48,771 nt of DNA, taken from positions 1 through 48,771 of the forward strand of contig JAHCJK010000022.1 in the NCBI GenBank assembly GCA_026184295.1, in the 5' to 3' direction. The notes below the pieces were generated by a model. The model saw only the letters and a list, made by a program, of their open reading frames with translations, ran no database searches and was not told the DNA's origin. The position numbers and the translations under genes are program-made. How positions within the stretch are numbered: position 1 is the stretch's first letter; the number at the start of each line of letters is the position of its first letter. This document shows positions 32,709-40,640 of the stretch, piece by piece. The DNA comes from Planctomycetota bacterium (lineage in GTDB: Bacteria > Planctomycetota > SZUA-567 > H5-PLA8).

Positions 32709-34547
32709 CTACTTCGCCTGGTCCAGTTCCTGCTTGGCCTTCGCGGCGTATTCGGTGCCTGGGAATTTCTCCGCGACCTGCTGCAGCACCGGGAGCGCGC
32801 GCTGCTTCTCGTTGGCGCGCAGCAGGAACTGCCCGAGGTAAAGCTGGTCCTGCGCGGCGAGCGTCGCGGCGGGGATCTTCTTGAAACGTTCCGCGGCCGG
32901 GAGGGCGTTCACCATCGGCGTAAGGTCCGAGCCGATCGCGGGCCACGCGCGCTCGCCGAAGAAGGCGGGTTTTTCGCGGAGGTACAGCGACGCGGGGAGC
33001 TTGTGCGCGGCGTGCGCGGGATCCCATTGCGTCTGCCGGGCGAAGTAGTCGAAGTTGCCGTGGCGCAGCACCGTCTGCCCGACCTTGGGGTCCTCGGTCA
33101 CCCCCGCGGAACTCGGCGCCTTGTAGCCCAGCCGCCAGACGATCGGCTGGTTGTAGTTCTCGATCTTGGCGGGCTCCACCTGCCCCTTGGCGCCGTCGCT
33201 GCCCAGGACGTTGCCGACGGCATTCATGTAGTAATTCTTCGCGTCGATGCGGCAGCCGAGAATCGCGAGCATCGGGCGCCCGTCCATGGTCTTGACGTCC
33301 ATGTTGAACGCATTGCGGAAGAGCGTGTTGTGGCTCGCCGAGCCCCAGTAATAATCGCCGCCGAACATGTCGCTGTCGTTGCCTTCGAAGAGGTTCATGA
33401 AGGCGTGCGCGCCGTGGGTGGTCAGGCCGCCGTGTGCCCAGTCGGTGTCGGGAAAGTCGCTGCCCCAGAAGCGCCGCAGGTAGTTGTAGGCGACCACGTT
33501 GCCGGCGCCGGCGCATTCCAGCATCACGCCCGAGTTCAGGTGGTAGCAGACGTTGTTCTCCACCAGCGTGTCGGCGCTTTGCGCGAAGACCCACACGCCG
33601 TAGCCCGAGCCCTTGCCGTAGGTGTGGGCGTGGTGGAAGTAGCTGTCGCGCACTTCGCAGCCGAGGCAGCGCTGGAGCGTCACGTGCCCCCCGAAGTTTG
33701 CCTTGCAGGCTTCGATGTTGCGCACCCAGCAGTGGATCGCGTTCCAGAGCTTGATCGTCGAGCTGCTGTCGGCGTGCTTGCGCGTGCTTTCCAGATACAG
33801 GTCTTCGACGCCGGCCTTGACGATGATCTTGTCGCTGGTGCGGACCGCGTTGGGCTGCAGTTCGGCCTTCAGGTTCATGTAGATGGGGCGGCTGAGCGTC
33901 AGCTTGTTGCCGTCCTTGGCGGAAAGCTGCACGAGCTGGCCCATGGCGCGCTGGCCTTTTTCGCGCCCGGCCCAGGTGCACGCGCCGCCCGCGCCGTTGA
34001 TGTCCACGAAGTCCGGATCGTTGAGCTGGTCGATCAGGAGCAGATCGCCCGGCTTCAGGCGGCCCGCGTCGTCCACGGTGATGCTCGTGGAACCCTTCGT
34101 CGCGCCGGAGACGATCTTGGTCGCGATCTCGTTGTCGTAGTTGCAGATGCCGATCACGTGCTTGGCGGTGGCTTCGTTGATCAGGCGCGTCTTCTCGGGG
34201 CCTTCGCCGCGCAGCACGATGCCTTTGGTAATGCTCAGCATGGCGGTAAGCCGGTAGGTCCCGGCGGGCAGGAGCACCGCCTGGCCGGCGGGGCAGGCGT
34301 CGAGCGCCGCCTGGATCGCGGCCGTGTCGTCGGCCTGGCCGTCGCCCTTGGCGTTGTACGGCGCGTCCATGGCGCTGGCGAAGACCGGATACTTGGGAAT
34401 TCCGCCGGGCACGCCGGGCTTCCATTCGACGCAGCGTTCGGGCGGCAGCGCGAACGTCTTTTCATCCTGCGCGCGCGCGGCAAAGTGGAAGGCGCAGCAG
34501 GCCGCGGCGGCCAGGCTGAGCAGCATGCGGGCATTCGTGTTCGGCAT
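32709..34547 (-). CDS. Exported beta-helix protein with pectate-lyase-3-type domain
   Basis: A 612-residue protein. Signal peptide about 1-27 (MLLSLAAAACCAFHFAARAQ). Residues 50-130 carry the pectate-lyase-3 start (VPGGIPKYPVFASAMDAPYN, GDGQADDTAAIQAALDACPAGQAVLLPAGTY). Long parallel beta-helix ladders follow (LWNAIHCWVRNIEACKANFG, SYFHHAHTYGKGSGYGVWVF, NVVAYNYLRRFWGSDFPDTDW). Then come a shared ending LPASLYLREKPAFFGERAWPAIGSD and a short TPR-like tail (ALPVLQQVAEKFPGTEYAAKAKQ). It is a paralogue of the protein at 41993. Likely acts on polysaccharide outside the cell; substrate unknown. AAGGAGA stands 6 nt before the ATG. It is 59 bp downstream of the LacI-type gene. Confidence 0.85.
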   Translation of the reverse strand: MPNTNARMLLSLAAAACCAFHFAARAQDEKTFALPPERCVEWKPGVPGGIPKYPVFASAMDAPYNAKGDGQADDTAAIQAALDACPAGQAVLLPAGTYRLTAMLSITKGIVLRGEGPEKTRLINEATAKHVIGICNYDNEIATKIVSGATKGSTSITVDDAGRLKPGDLLLIDQLNDPDFVDINGAGGACTWAGREKGQRAMGQLVQLSAKDGNKLTLSRPIYMNLKAELQPNAVRTSDKIIVKAGVEDLYLESTRKHADSSSTIKLWNAIHCWVRNIEACKANFGGHVTLQRCLGCEVRDSYFHHAHTYGKGSGYGVWVFAQSADTLVENNVCYHLNSGVMLECAGAGNVVAYNYLRRFWGSDFPDTDWAHGGLTTHGAHAFMNLFEGNDSDMFGGDYYWGSASHNTLFRNAFNMDVKTMDGRPMLAILGCRIDAKNYYMNAVGNVLGSDGAKGQVEPAKIENYNQPIVWRLGYKAPSSAGVTEDPKVGQTVLRHGNFDYFARQTQWDPAHAAHKLPASLYLREKPAFFGERAWPAIGSDLTPMVNALPAAERFKKIPAATLAAQDQLYLGQFLLRANEKQRALPVLQQVAEKFPGTEYAAKAKQELDQAK

Positions 34548-34606
34548 GGCGGTCTCCTTAATAGCTGTGGCGGCCTCGGCGCGTGCGCGCCGGCGGCCGT
34601 GGTGGC

Positions 34607-35602
34607 TCAGCAGGTGTCGCGCTCGATGTACGGGCATTCCAGCAGGATGCGGATCACCGGCGTCCGCGGGTGCGTCATGCGCCAGAGCACGCGCTCCACG
34701 GCCAGTTGTCCGAGCAGTTCCTTCTGCACCCGCACCGTCGAAAGGCGCGGGACCGAGAACTGCCCCAGTTCGATGTCGTCCACGCCCGCGACGGCCACGT
34801 CCTGCGGGACGCGCAGGCCCAGGTCGTGCGCCGCGCGCAGCGCGCCCAGCATCGGATGGTCGGACCCGAAGAGCGCCGTGGGGCGTTCGCCGGCCGGCTT
34901 GGCCAGGAGCTTCTGCGCGATCGCGTAGCCTTCGGACGGCGTCGTGGCCTGCCCGGCGACGAAATTCGGGCCGGGATCGACGCCTTCCAGGTCCAGCGCG
35001 CGCCGGGCGCCGTCGTAGACCTGCTGGAAAAAGCCGTCGCCGCCGCCGCGCGCGGCCGAAAGCAGCGCGATGCGGCGGTGCCCTTTCGCCAGCAGCCGCG
35101 CGACGCAATCGAAGATGCCGCTGCGGTAATCGGCGATCACGCCGTCGGCCCCGCTGGACGGATGGAACGCGTCCACGGTCGCCGCGATGTTCTTCTGCGC
35201 GTAAGCCTTGATGTGCGCAAGCTGCGTCTCGATAAAGACCGCGCCGTTGACCGCGTCGAGGTCCGGGGGCTGCGCGGCGTGGTCGGGCCAGTCGATCGGT
35301 TCGGCGCGCAGGCCCAGTTCGGCCCCGCATTCCAGCGCCGCCGAAAGGATCGGCGCGAAGAACGGGTTCTTCCGCACCGCCGCGTGCTCGCTGCAGACGA
35401 CCGCGACGACCGCCTTGCGCGAGACCTTCGACGGACGACCGCGCCGCGAGAACCGTCCGCCCTGCGGGTAGCCGAGCCGGCGCAGTTCCTTCTGGACCTG
35501 CTGCCGCGTCGCTTCGCTCACGTCGCCGTGCCCGCGCAGCACGCGCGAGATGGTGCTGGGGCTCAGTCCCGTGGCCGCGGCGATCTCGTGCAAGCTAGGC
35601 AT
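34607..35602 (-). CDS. LacI-family transcriptional regulator
   Basis: A 331-residue repressor: N-terminal helix-turn-helix and hinge (SLHEIAAATGLSPSTISRVLRGHGDVSEATRQQVQ, LRRLGYPQ), then a periplasmic-binding-like sensor with AVVAVVCSEHAAVRKNPFFAPIL, GHRRIALLS, TALFGSDHPMLGALRAAHDLGLRVPQDVAVAGVDDIELGQF. It would bind a sugar and release its operator. GAGGA stands about 9 nt before the start. It heads the cluster with the beta-helix and DUF6785-like genes. A CG-centred palindrome of the kind LacI proteins bind lies 146-165 bp upstream, and a close variant lies upstream of the fucosidase operon, so control of both clusters is plausible (inference). Confidence 0.93.
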   Translation of the reverse strand: MPSLHEIAAATGLSPSTISRVLRGHGDVSEATRQQVQKELRRLGYPQGGRFSRRGRPSKVSRKAVVAVVCSEHAAVRKNPFFAPILSAALECGAELGLRAEPIDWPDHAAQPPDLDAVNGAVFIETQLAHIKAYAQKNIAATVDAFHPSSGADGVIADYRSGIFDCVARLLAKGHRRIALLSAARGGGDGFFQQVYDGARRALDLEGVDPGPNFVAGQATTPSEGYAIAQKLLAKPAGERPTALFGSDHPMLGALRAAHDLGLRVPQDVAVAGVDDIELGQFSVPRLSTVRVQKELLGQLAVERVLWRMTHPRTPVIRILLECPYIERDTC

Positions 35603-35618
35603 CTACCCGGTTCCTCGT

Positions 35619-35637
35619 CTTGATCTACCTTGATCTA
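35619..35637 (-). repeat. 10-bp-period direct repeat upstream of the LacI-type gene
   Basis: CTTGATCTA occurs at 35619-35627 and again at 35629-35637, one helical turn apart, 17 bp upstream of the start. It could be a second protein-binding site. Confidence 0.5.
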
Positions 35638-35747
35638 AACCAATTAAGCGAGATCGGCTCAGGAATACGTCGCTCTACAATCAGTTGTTAAATAACAAGT
35701 TATGCATATGACCCGACAAATTGCCGGAACCAAAGGCCTGGCCGTCC

Positions 35748-35767
35748 TTAATTTGCCGGTAAATTAA
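35748..35767. promoter_or_regulatory. Candidate LacI-type operator (site A)
   Basis: TTAATTTGCCGGTAAATTAA is a 20-bp palindrome broken only at one pair (G/T) and centred on CG, as LacI-family operators are. A weaker partial copy (AAATTGCCGGAA) lies at 35718-35729. A close variant is at 44026-44041, upstream of the five-gene glycan operon. It lies in the 203-bp gap between the heparinase-like and LacI-type genes. Confidence 0.6.
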
Positions 35768-35805
35768 GCGACGCGGAACGGCATGCACATGAAGGTTGGG
35801 GCACG

Positions 35806-37548
35806 TCAGAAAGAGAGTTCGACGGCGAAGCGCAGGCGGGTTCCGCGCGCGGACGCGGCGAGGTTCGGCGCGTAGGTCGCGCGGTTTTCGTCGTCGAAGG
35901 CCGGCCCGTGCGCCAGGCGCAACGGTCCCGAGGCATCGCCCTTGGTCTTGGCGAAGACGACGTCGCGGTCGTGGAAGAAAATCGTCGCGCGCGCGCCGTC
36001 CGGCGCGGCCTGCATGTTCAGCGGCGCGAAGTGAAAACGCTGCGTGGCCGAGATCGCGCGCGCCGAGCGCAGCGCGTCCTCGATCCGCACGCTCCGAGCG
36101 GTCAGCACGATCCGGCGCGTCCAGGTGTACGCGAGACGGCGTTCGGGCCAGGCGAAGCGGTGCACGAAGGCGACTTCGGAGCGCGCGCGCCCGGGCGAGA
36201 ACCGCGTCACCAGCACCTCGGGAAAGGGCTGCGTCCATTCCTCGCCGATGGTGAACTCCGGCTTCGCGTGAACTTCGACCACGTTGTGGGCCCGCGAGCG
36301 CGTCAGGTACTCTTCGCGCAGGAAATGGTCGTAGTTCACCGCGCCGGCATCCACAAGCAGCGGGCGGCCTTCGCAATAGAGCAGGATGTTGGGGCGTCCG
36401 TGGTGGTCGTGCCAGAAATTCGCCTGCGGCATCGCGTCGAAGTAGAGTTCGAACGGTCCGTGCCCGAGTTTCCCGGCGCGGCTGGACGGAAAGAACCGCG
36501 AGCGGCGCGGCTTCTTCAGCCGGAGCGGCAGCAGACGCTCGGCGATCGCCAGGTCGCCGTCCACGTCCATCGCGCACGAGTCGTTGAACGGCAGCGTCCG
36601 GCGCGCGGGCGAGGCCATCTGGTTCATCCACGCATACTGTTTGCGCACGCAGCCGCGCAGCCCGGGGATTTCCGGCTGCCCGTTCTTTTCCAGCAGCACG
36701 CATGCGTCGAGGAACTGGCGCGCGATGAAGTGGCTGTAGCTCGGGCTCGCTTCCACGCTTCCGCCGTCGGGGAAGACGTCGCTCCGCATCATCCGTTCCA
36801 GGATCGCGCGCCCCGTCTTCACGCACGCGCGGGCGGATTCGAATTCCGGAAAGCAAAGCCCGGCGTAGAGCAGCGCCGTGCCCTTTTGCAGAAAGTGGTT
36901 TCCGCGCCCGTGCCCCGCGGCCAGGGCGCGCGCGCCTTCCTTCAGCAGCAACCCGGCGCCGAACTCGATCGCCGCGTAGATGCGCTGCCAGCGCGGCCGG
37001 GTCAGGTAGCTCGACCGGCCGAGCAGGTACGCGCTGTGGATCAGCACGAGCGTGCGCCAGCAGACCTGCATGTCGAACCAGACCAGGTCGGATTCCTTGT
37101 AGAAGTTGCGCACCTTTTGTTCGGCGTACGGATGCGCGTCCTGCCAGGCCGTGAAGAGCCCGTACCAGCGCCGCGCGTGCGCCTCGTCTCCCGTGCGCAG
37201 GAATTGCTGGGCCGCCGGCAGCAGAAAATAGAGCCGGTTGATCCACGCCTGCATCTCGGCGGCGTTGCGCATCGACGACCGGCGCGTCAGCTTGTGGTGC
37301 AGGTCCCAGTCGAAGACGCCGTCCCGCGTCCAGGGCCGGAAGAGCGAACCGTCCACGAGCGCCCGGCCGAGGGTCTCGCCGTCGGCCGCGCCGAAGCGGT
37401 CCACGCAGAGCAGGAACGCGCCGGTATCGAGGACGAAGAGCGGAAAGATCGGATGGCGTTTGAAGAGCGCACGCGGGTACGGATGGCGAACGCGCGGGCC
37501 GCGGCGCCCGTAGATCGCGGCCAGGTGCGGGCGGACGAACGCGTCCAT
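35806..37548 (-). CDS. Heparinase II/III-like polysaccharide lyase
   Basis: A 580-residue protein of the heparinase II/III fold: an N-terminal alpha/alpha barrel (WINRLYFLLPAAQQFLRTGDEAHARRWYGLF, NHFLQKGTALLYAGLCFPEF, DVFPDGGSVEASPSYSHFIARQ) and a C-terminal beta-sandwich with NILLYCEGRPLLVDAG, NYDHFLREEYLTRSRAHNVVEV. The Asn, Tyr and His in these segments match family active-site regions (for example EASPSYSH and SRAHN). Such enzymes eliminate uronic-acid-containing glycans. No signal peptide is visible, so it may act in the cytoplasm on imported fragments. ATG shares its A with the upstream stop (TGATG) and GGAG precedes it. Last gene of the five-gene operon. Confidence 0.85.
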   Translation of the reverse strand: MDAFVRPHLAAIYGRRGPRVRHPYPRALFKRHPIFPLFVLDTGAFLLCVDRFGAADGETLGRALVDGSLFRPWTRDGVFDWDLHHKLTRRSSMRNAAEMQAWINRLYFLLPAAQQFLRTGDEAHARRWYGLFTAWQDAHPYAEQKVRNFYKESDLVWFDMQVCWRTLVLIHSAYLLGRSSYLTRPRWQRIYAAIEFGAGLLLKEGARALAAGHGRGNHFLQKGTALLYAGLCFPEFESARACVKTGRAILERMMRSDVFPDGGSVEASPSYSHFIARQFLDACVLLEKNGQPEIPGLRGCVRKQYAWMNQMASPARRTLPFNDSCAMDVDGDLAIAERLLPLRLKKPRRSRFFPSSRAGKLGHGPFELYFDAMPQANFWHDHHGRPNILLYCEGRPLLVDAGAVNYDHFLREEYLTRSRAHNVVEVHAKPEFTIGEEWTQPFPEVLVTRFSPGRARSEVAFVHRFAWPERRLAYTWTRRIVLTARSVRIEDALRSARAISATQRFHFAPLNMQAAPDGARATIFFHDRDVVFAKTKGDASGPLRLAHGPAFDDENRATYAPNLAASARGTRLRFAVELSF

Positions 37549-39479
37549 CAGCTCCGCTCCGGCCCCTGCACGTGCTTCAGCGCGTCGCGCAGCGTCACTT
37601 TCCAGTCGATCAGTTTCCCGGAGGCCCCCACGCGCGCATAGGCGCGTTCGCCCCAGAAGAGCCGGTGACTCGGGCCGAGATCGACCAGCGCCACGGGGCG
37701 CGGCGCCAGCAGGCCGACGGCGTGCTCGATATCGAGCACGCGCAGAATCCCCAGGAGGTACGCGCCGTCGCGGTGCGTCCCGGGCATCGCGTCCGCCACC
37801 ACGCCGGCGATCTCCTCGTTCAGCAGCGCGTGGTAGACGCAGGCGGCCGCAGCATCGCCCCGGCCGTAGAGCGCCACCGGCAGGCCGGCGGCTTCCGGGC
37901 GCGCGCGCACGAACGCGAGCAGGCGCGCCAGGTCTTCCAGCATGAGCGAGACCGGCGTGACGCCGACCAGCGCGCCCGCGCGCAGGAGCGCGGTGCGGCG
38001 CGCGGGGTTCATCGCCGTCAGCCCGGCGCCGCGCGGTTCGACGACCGCGAGCACGCTGCGCCCGCTGAAGGCGCCCAGGCGGTTGAGCACGTCCTGCGCC
38101 GTCTCGTCCTGGTTCGCGCAGCCCACGATCAGCCTGCCGTCGGGCCGTTCGGGAACGCGCATCTCGGCCCAAACGTCCATGCCGCCCAGCGTTCCGGAAA
38201 ACTTGAGCGACCGCGTGCTCCCCGAGAGCCACTCGCCGCGCGCGCGCATTTCCAGCGACTCTTCGAGACGCGCCTGGCGCTCGAAGACTTCGCTCCGCAA
38301 CCGCGCTACGGCTTCGGTGCGGATGCGCGGCCAGTCGGCGGCGTCCTGCGGCAACGCGATGCCTCCGATAGGCGTCAGCAGTTCGGGAAGGAGCGCAAGA
38401 TGGTTCTTCGCCGGCGGATTCCCGTCGAAGACCGAAACCGTCCGCTCGGGGTGCTCGGCCTCGCCGAGTTCCACGTCCGGTCGCGCGTCGCCGGCGACGT
38501 GCCGCGCGAACCATGCGCCCTCGGCCCGTATCCCTACGGGATGGTAGCCGTGCGGCCCGGGAAATTCGGCGTGCGCGCAGGCGTCGGCGCAGCCGTACAG
38601 ATCGTAGATGCGCCGGGCGCGCTCGGCGACGCCACGAATCTCGCCCGCGCCGAAGTAGCTGTCTTTTGCGGCATGGGTGAGCAGCAGTGGGCGCGGCGCC
38701 ATCAGCGCGGCGAACTCCGCCGTGTCGATCCCATACGCATTGTGATAGTACATGCAGTCGCAGTGGTCGGAGACGTGCCGTCCTTCGACGGCGAAGCGCG
38801 GCGTGGAGATGCCGCACGAGCTGGCCACGGCGCGCACGCGTTCGTCCGCGATGCCGAGAAAGAAGCTGTGCGCCCCGCCGCCCGAACAGCCCGTCGCGCC
38901 GATGCGCCGCGGGTCCACTTCCGGCAGGCCGGAGAGTACGTCCAGCGCGCGCATCGAATTCCAGAGTTCCCCGCCGGCCGCGGAATATCCGAGCGAGAGC
39001 CAGTCGAAGCGGCCGTGCGAGCAGGTGCCGTGGTGGTCGCCGTAGTGATCGTGCTGTTCGACGGTGTCGAAGACGAGGCAGACGTAGCCGCGGCGCGCCC
39101 AGAGCATGCCGTGCTGCTGGTAGTGCACCGTCCCGATGGTCGCGTGTCCGCACGCATAGAGCACCGCCGGATGCGGCCCGCCGCTCAGCGGCTCCGGGTA
39201 ATAGACGGTCGCAGTGGCCCAGCCATCGGGCAGGATCTGGTACGCGATTTTGCGCGCGCGGTAGCCTTTGCCTTCAAAGCCGCCGTGGTCGGTCAGCGCG
39301 AGCGCGCAGCGCGTCGGCAGCGGATCGAGGCCCACCGAGGCCATGAAGGCGCGCCGCAGCGGCGTGCGGCGCGCTTCCCAATCCTCCCGCGTGGCGATGC
39401 CTTCGAACGCGCGGGCCTCGATGCGCGCCGCGCGCTCGGCCAAGTACGCCCACAGGGTCCGGCCCGCTTCGTCTGCCAC
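37548..39479 (-). CDS. Two-domain alpha/beta hydrolase (acetylxylan-esterase-like), second domain degenerate
   Basis: A 643-residue protein. Domain 1 (about 80-370) is an alpha/beta hydrolase with the nucleophile elbow GCSGGG (Ser199), the strand VYYPEP and oxyanion region CGHATIG, and HAAKDSYFG for the acid. Domain 2 (about 440-640) repeats the fold (RLIVGCANQDETAQDVLNRLG, FSGRSVLAVVEPRGAG) but its elbow reads YGRGDAAAA, with no serine nucleophile. Family members of this size are common in PVC bacteria and are thought to deacylate glycans. No signal peptide. GAGGAGG lies 6 nt before the GTG start at 39479; the open frame runs much further up, through the GDSL gene. It is 32 bp downstream of the GDSL esterase and overlaps the next gene by one base. 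Confidence 0.85.
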   Translation of the reverse strand: MADEAGRTLWAYLAERAARIEARAFEGIATREDWEARRTPLRRAFMASVGLDPLPTRCALALTDHGGFEGKGYRARKIAYQILPDGWATATVYYPEPLSGGPHPAVLYACGHATIGTVHYQQHGMLWARRGYVCLVFDTVEQHDHYGDHHGTCSHGRFDWLSLGYSAAGGELWNSMRALDVLSGLPEVDPRRIGATGCSGGGAHSFFLGIADERVRAVASSCGISTPRFAVEGRHVSDHCDCMYYHNAYGIDTAEFAALMAPRPLLLTHAAKDSYFGAGEIRGVAERARRIYDLYGCADACAHAEFPGPHGYHPVGIRAEGAWFARHVAGDARPDVELGEAEHPERTVSVFDGNPPAKNHLALLPELLTPIGGIALPQDAADWPRIRTEAVARLRSEVFERQARLEESLEMRARGEWLSGSTRSLKFSGTLGGMDVWAEMRVPERPDGRLIVGCANQDETAQDVLNRLGAFSGRSVLAVVEPRGAGLTAMNPARRTALLRAGALVGVTPVSLMLEDLARLLAFVRARPEAAGLPVALYGRGDAAAACVYHALLNEEIAGVVADAMPGTHRDGAYLLGILRVLDIEHAVGLLAPRPVALVDLGPSHRLFWGERAYARVGASGKLIDWKVTLRDALKHVQGPERS

Positions 39480-39511
39480 GCAGAACCTCCTCGTTGGCCG
39501 CGCTTCGCCCG

Positions 39512-40624
39512 TTACGCGGGCGGTTCGTGCGCCAGCACCCCGCGCAGGAGCGGCTCGATCGCGTCCGCCATGCGCAGGAAGCCCAGGTCGTTGGGATGCA
39601 CCGCGTCCACGGTCGTCTCGTGAAAATCTTCGCCGAGAAATCCGCTGCCCGGCTCGAAGAAAATCTTCTCGTCGCCATCGGCGCGGAGGCTCTCGACCGT
39701 CTCGCGCTGGAAGGCCAGCCGCCGCAGGCGCGTCTCGCGCACCGCGGGATCGAAGCGTTCCGCGATGGTCGGCGCGCGCGAGAGCGCCAGGATCGGCACG
39801 TCCGGATGCGCCTTTCGCAGAATGCGGATGAACGCGGGGAAAGTCTCTTCGAGCCGGCCGGGCTCCGTGCAGTTGGATTCGTAATCGAGCACGTAGCAGG
39901 CGGGCGCGCGAATCTCGGCCATCAGGCGCGCGAGTTCCGGGTCGCCTTTGCCGTTGCCCGAAAATCCCAGGTTGACGATCTCGCGGTGCAGTCGCCGGCT
40001 GAGGATGTTGGTCCAGGCCATGCCGGGGCGCGAGGCGCAACCGCCCTGCGTGATCGAGGTGCCGTAGATCACGACAGGCTTCGCACTGGCGAACGGCGCA
40101 GGCGCACGCACCTTCGCGCCCGGCGCCAGGCCCAGGAAGACGCTGCGCACGCCGTTGTAGAGCGGAAAGAAGAGCGTGACGTCCCGTTCGACGGACGCGC
40201 CGGGAAGATCGAAGAGCGGCACCTCGTACGAACCGGTCGTGCTCCAGAATTTGGTCGTGTTGCAGTAGACGAGCGCGCCGGGCGGCCCGAGGTAGACGTC
40301 GAACCCGCTGTGCCCGGTGCTGGGCATGTGCGCCATATGCTCGGGCGCTTTCAGTTCGACTTTGATCGAGAGCTTGTTCGAATCGGTGCGAAAGCGAATC
40401 TGCCCGCCCGCGGTGTGATCGGCCAAATGATCGACGGCTTCACGCAGCGCGTGGCGCGGCGCACGCGGCAGGCTGCGGTAGAGCTTTTCTTCGTGGAACC
40501 ACGCGAATCCGGCGATCTGGAACGGCGCCTCCAGCGGCGAGTGCCACGCGAGGGGCTCCGCGCCCGCCGCGTTCGCCTGCATGGCCGGATCGTACCCGCC
40601 CACCGTGGCCGGTCCCTGCGTCAC
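39512..40624 (-). CDS. SGNH/GDSL esterase with N-terminal GxDLY jelly-roll domain
   Basis: A 370-residue predicted carbohydrate esterase. N-terminal beta-sandwich of the GxDLY kind (STGHSGFDVYLGPPG, residues 102-116) joined to a GDSL_3 domain: block I VVIYGTSITQGGCAS (Ser190), block III GFSGNGKG, and the Asp-His pair VDAVHPND (Asp340, His343). These enzymes remove acetyl or other acyl groups from glycans. No signal peptide. Start GTG at 40624 with GGGGGG 8 nt upstream. It is 16 bp downstream of the fucosidase gene in the five-gene operon. Confidence 0.9.
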   Translation of the reverse strand: MTQGPATVGGYDPAMQANAAGAEPLAWHSPLEAPFQIAGFAWFHEEKLYRSLPRAPRHALREAVDHLADHTAGGQIRFRTDSNKLSIKVELKAPEHMAHMPSTGHSGFDVYLGPPGALVYCNTTKFWSTTGSYEVPLFDLPGASVERDVTLFFPLYNGVRSVFLGLAPGAKVRAPAPFASAKPVVIYGTSITQGGCASRPGMAWTNILSRRLHREIVNLGFSGNGKGDPELARLMAEIRAPACYVLDYESNCTEPGRLEETFPAFIRILRKAHPDVPILALSRAPTIAERFDPAVRETRLRRLAFQRETVESLRADGDEKIFFEPGSGFLGEDFHETTVDAVHPNDLGFLRMADAIEPLLRGVLAHEPPA

Positions 40625-40640
40625 GCTTGCGCCCCCCGTC

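Noticed and set aside
30365..32884. 839-codon plus-strand frame opposite the membrane protein
   Set aside because: Gln/Arg/His/Glu-rich shadow without domains; the minus strand encodes a clear polytopic protein.
37548..40040. Long open frames upstream of the hydrolase, heparinase and imuB starts
   Set aside because: They run antisense-like or out of frame through neighbouring genes; ribosome sites and overlaps define the shorter starts.
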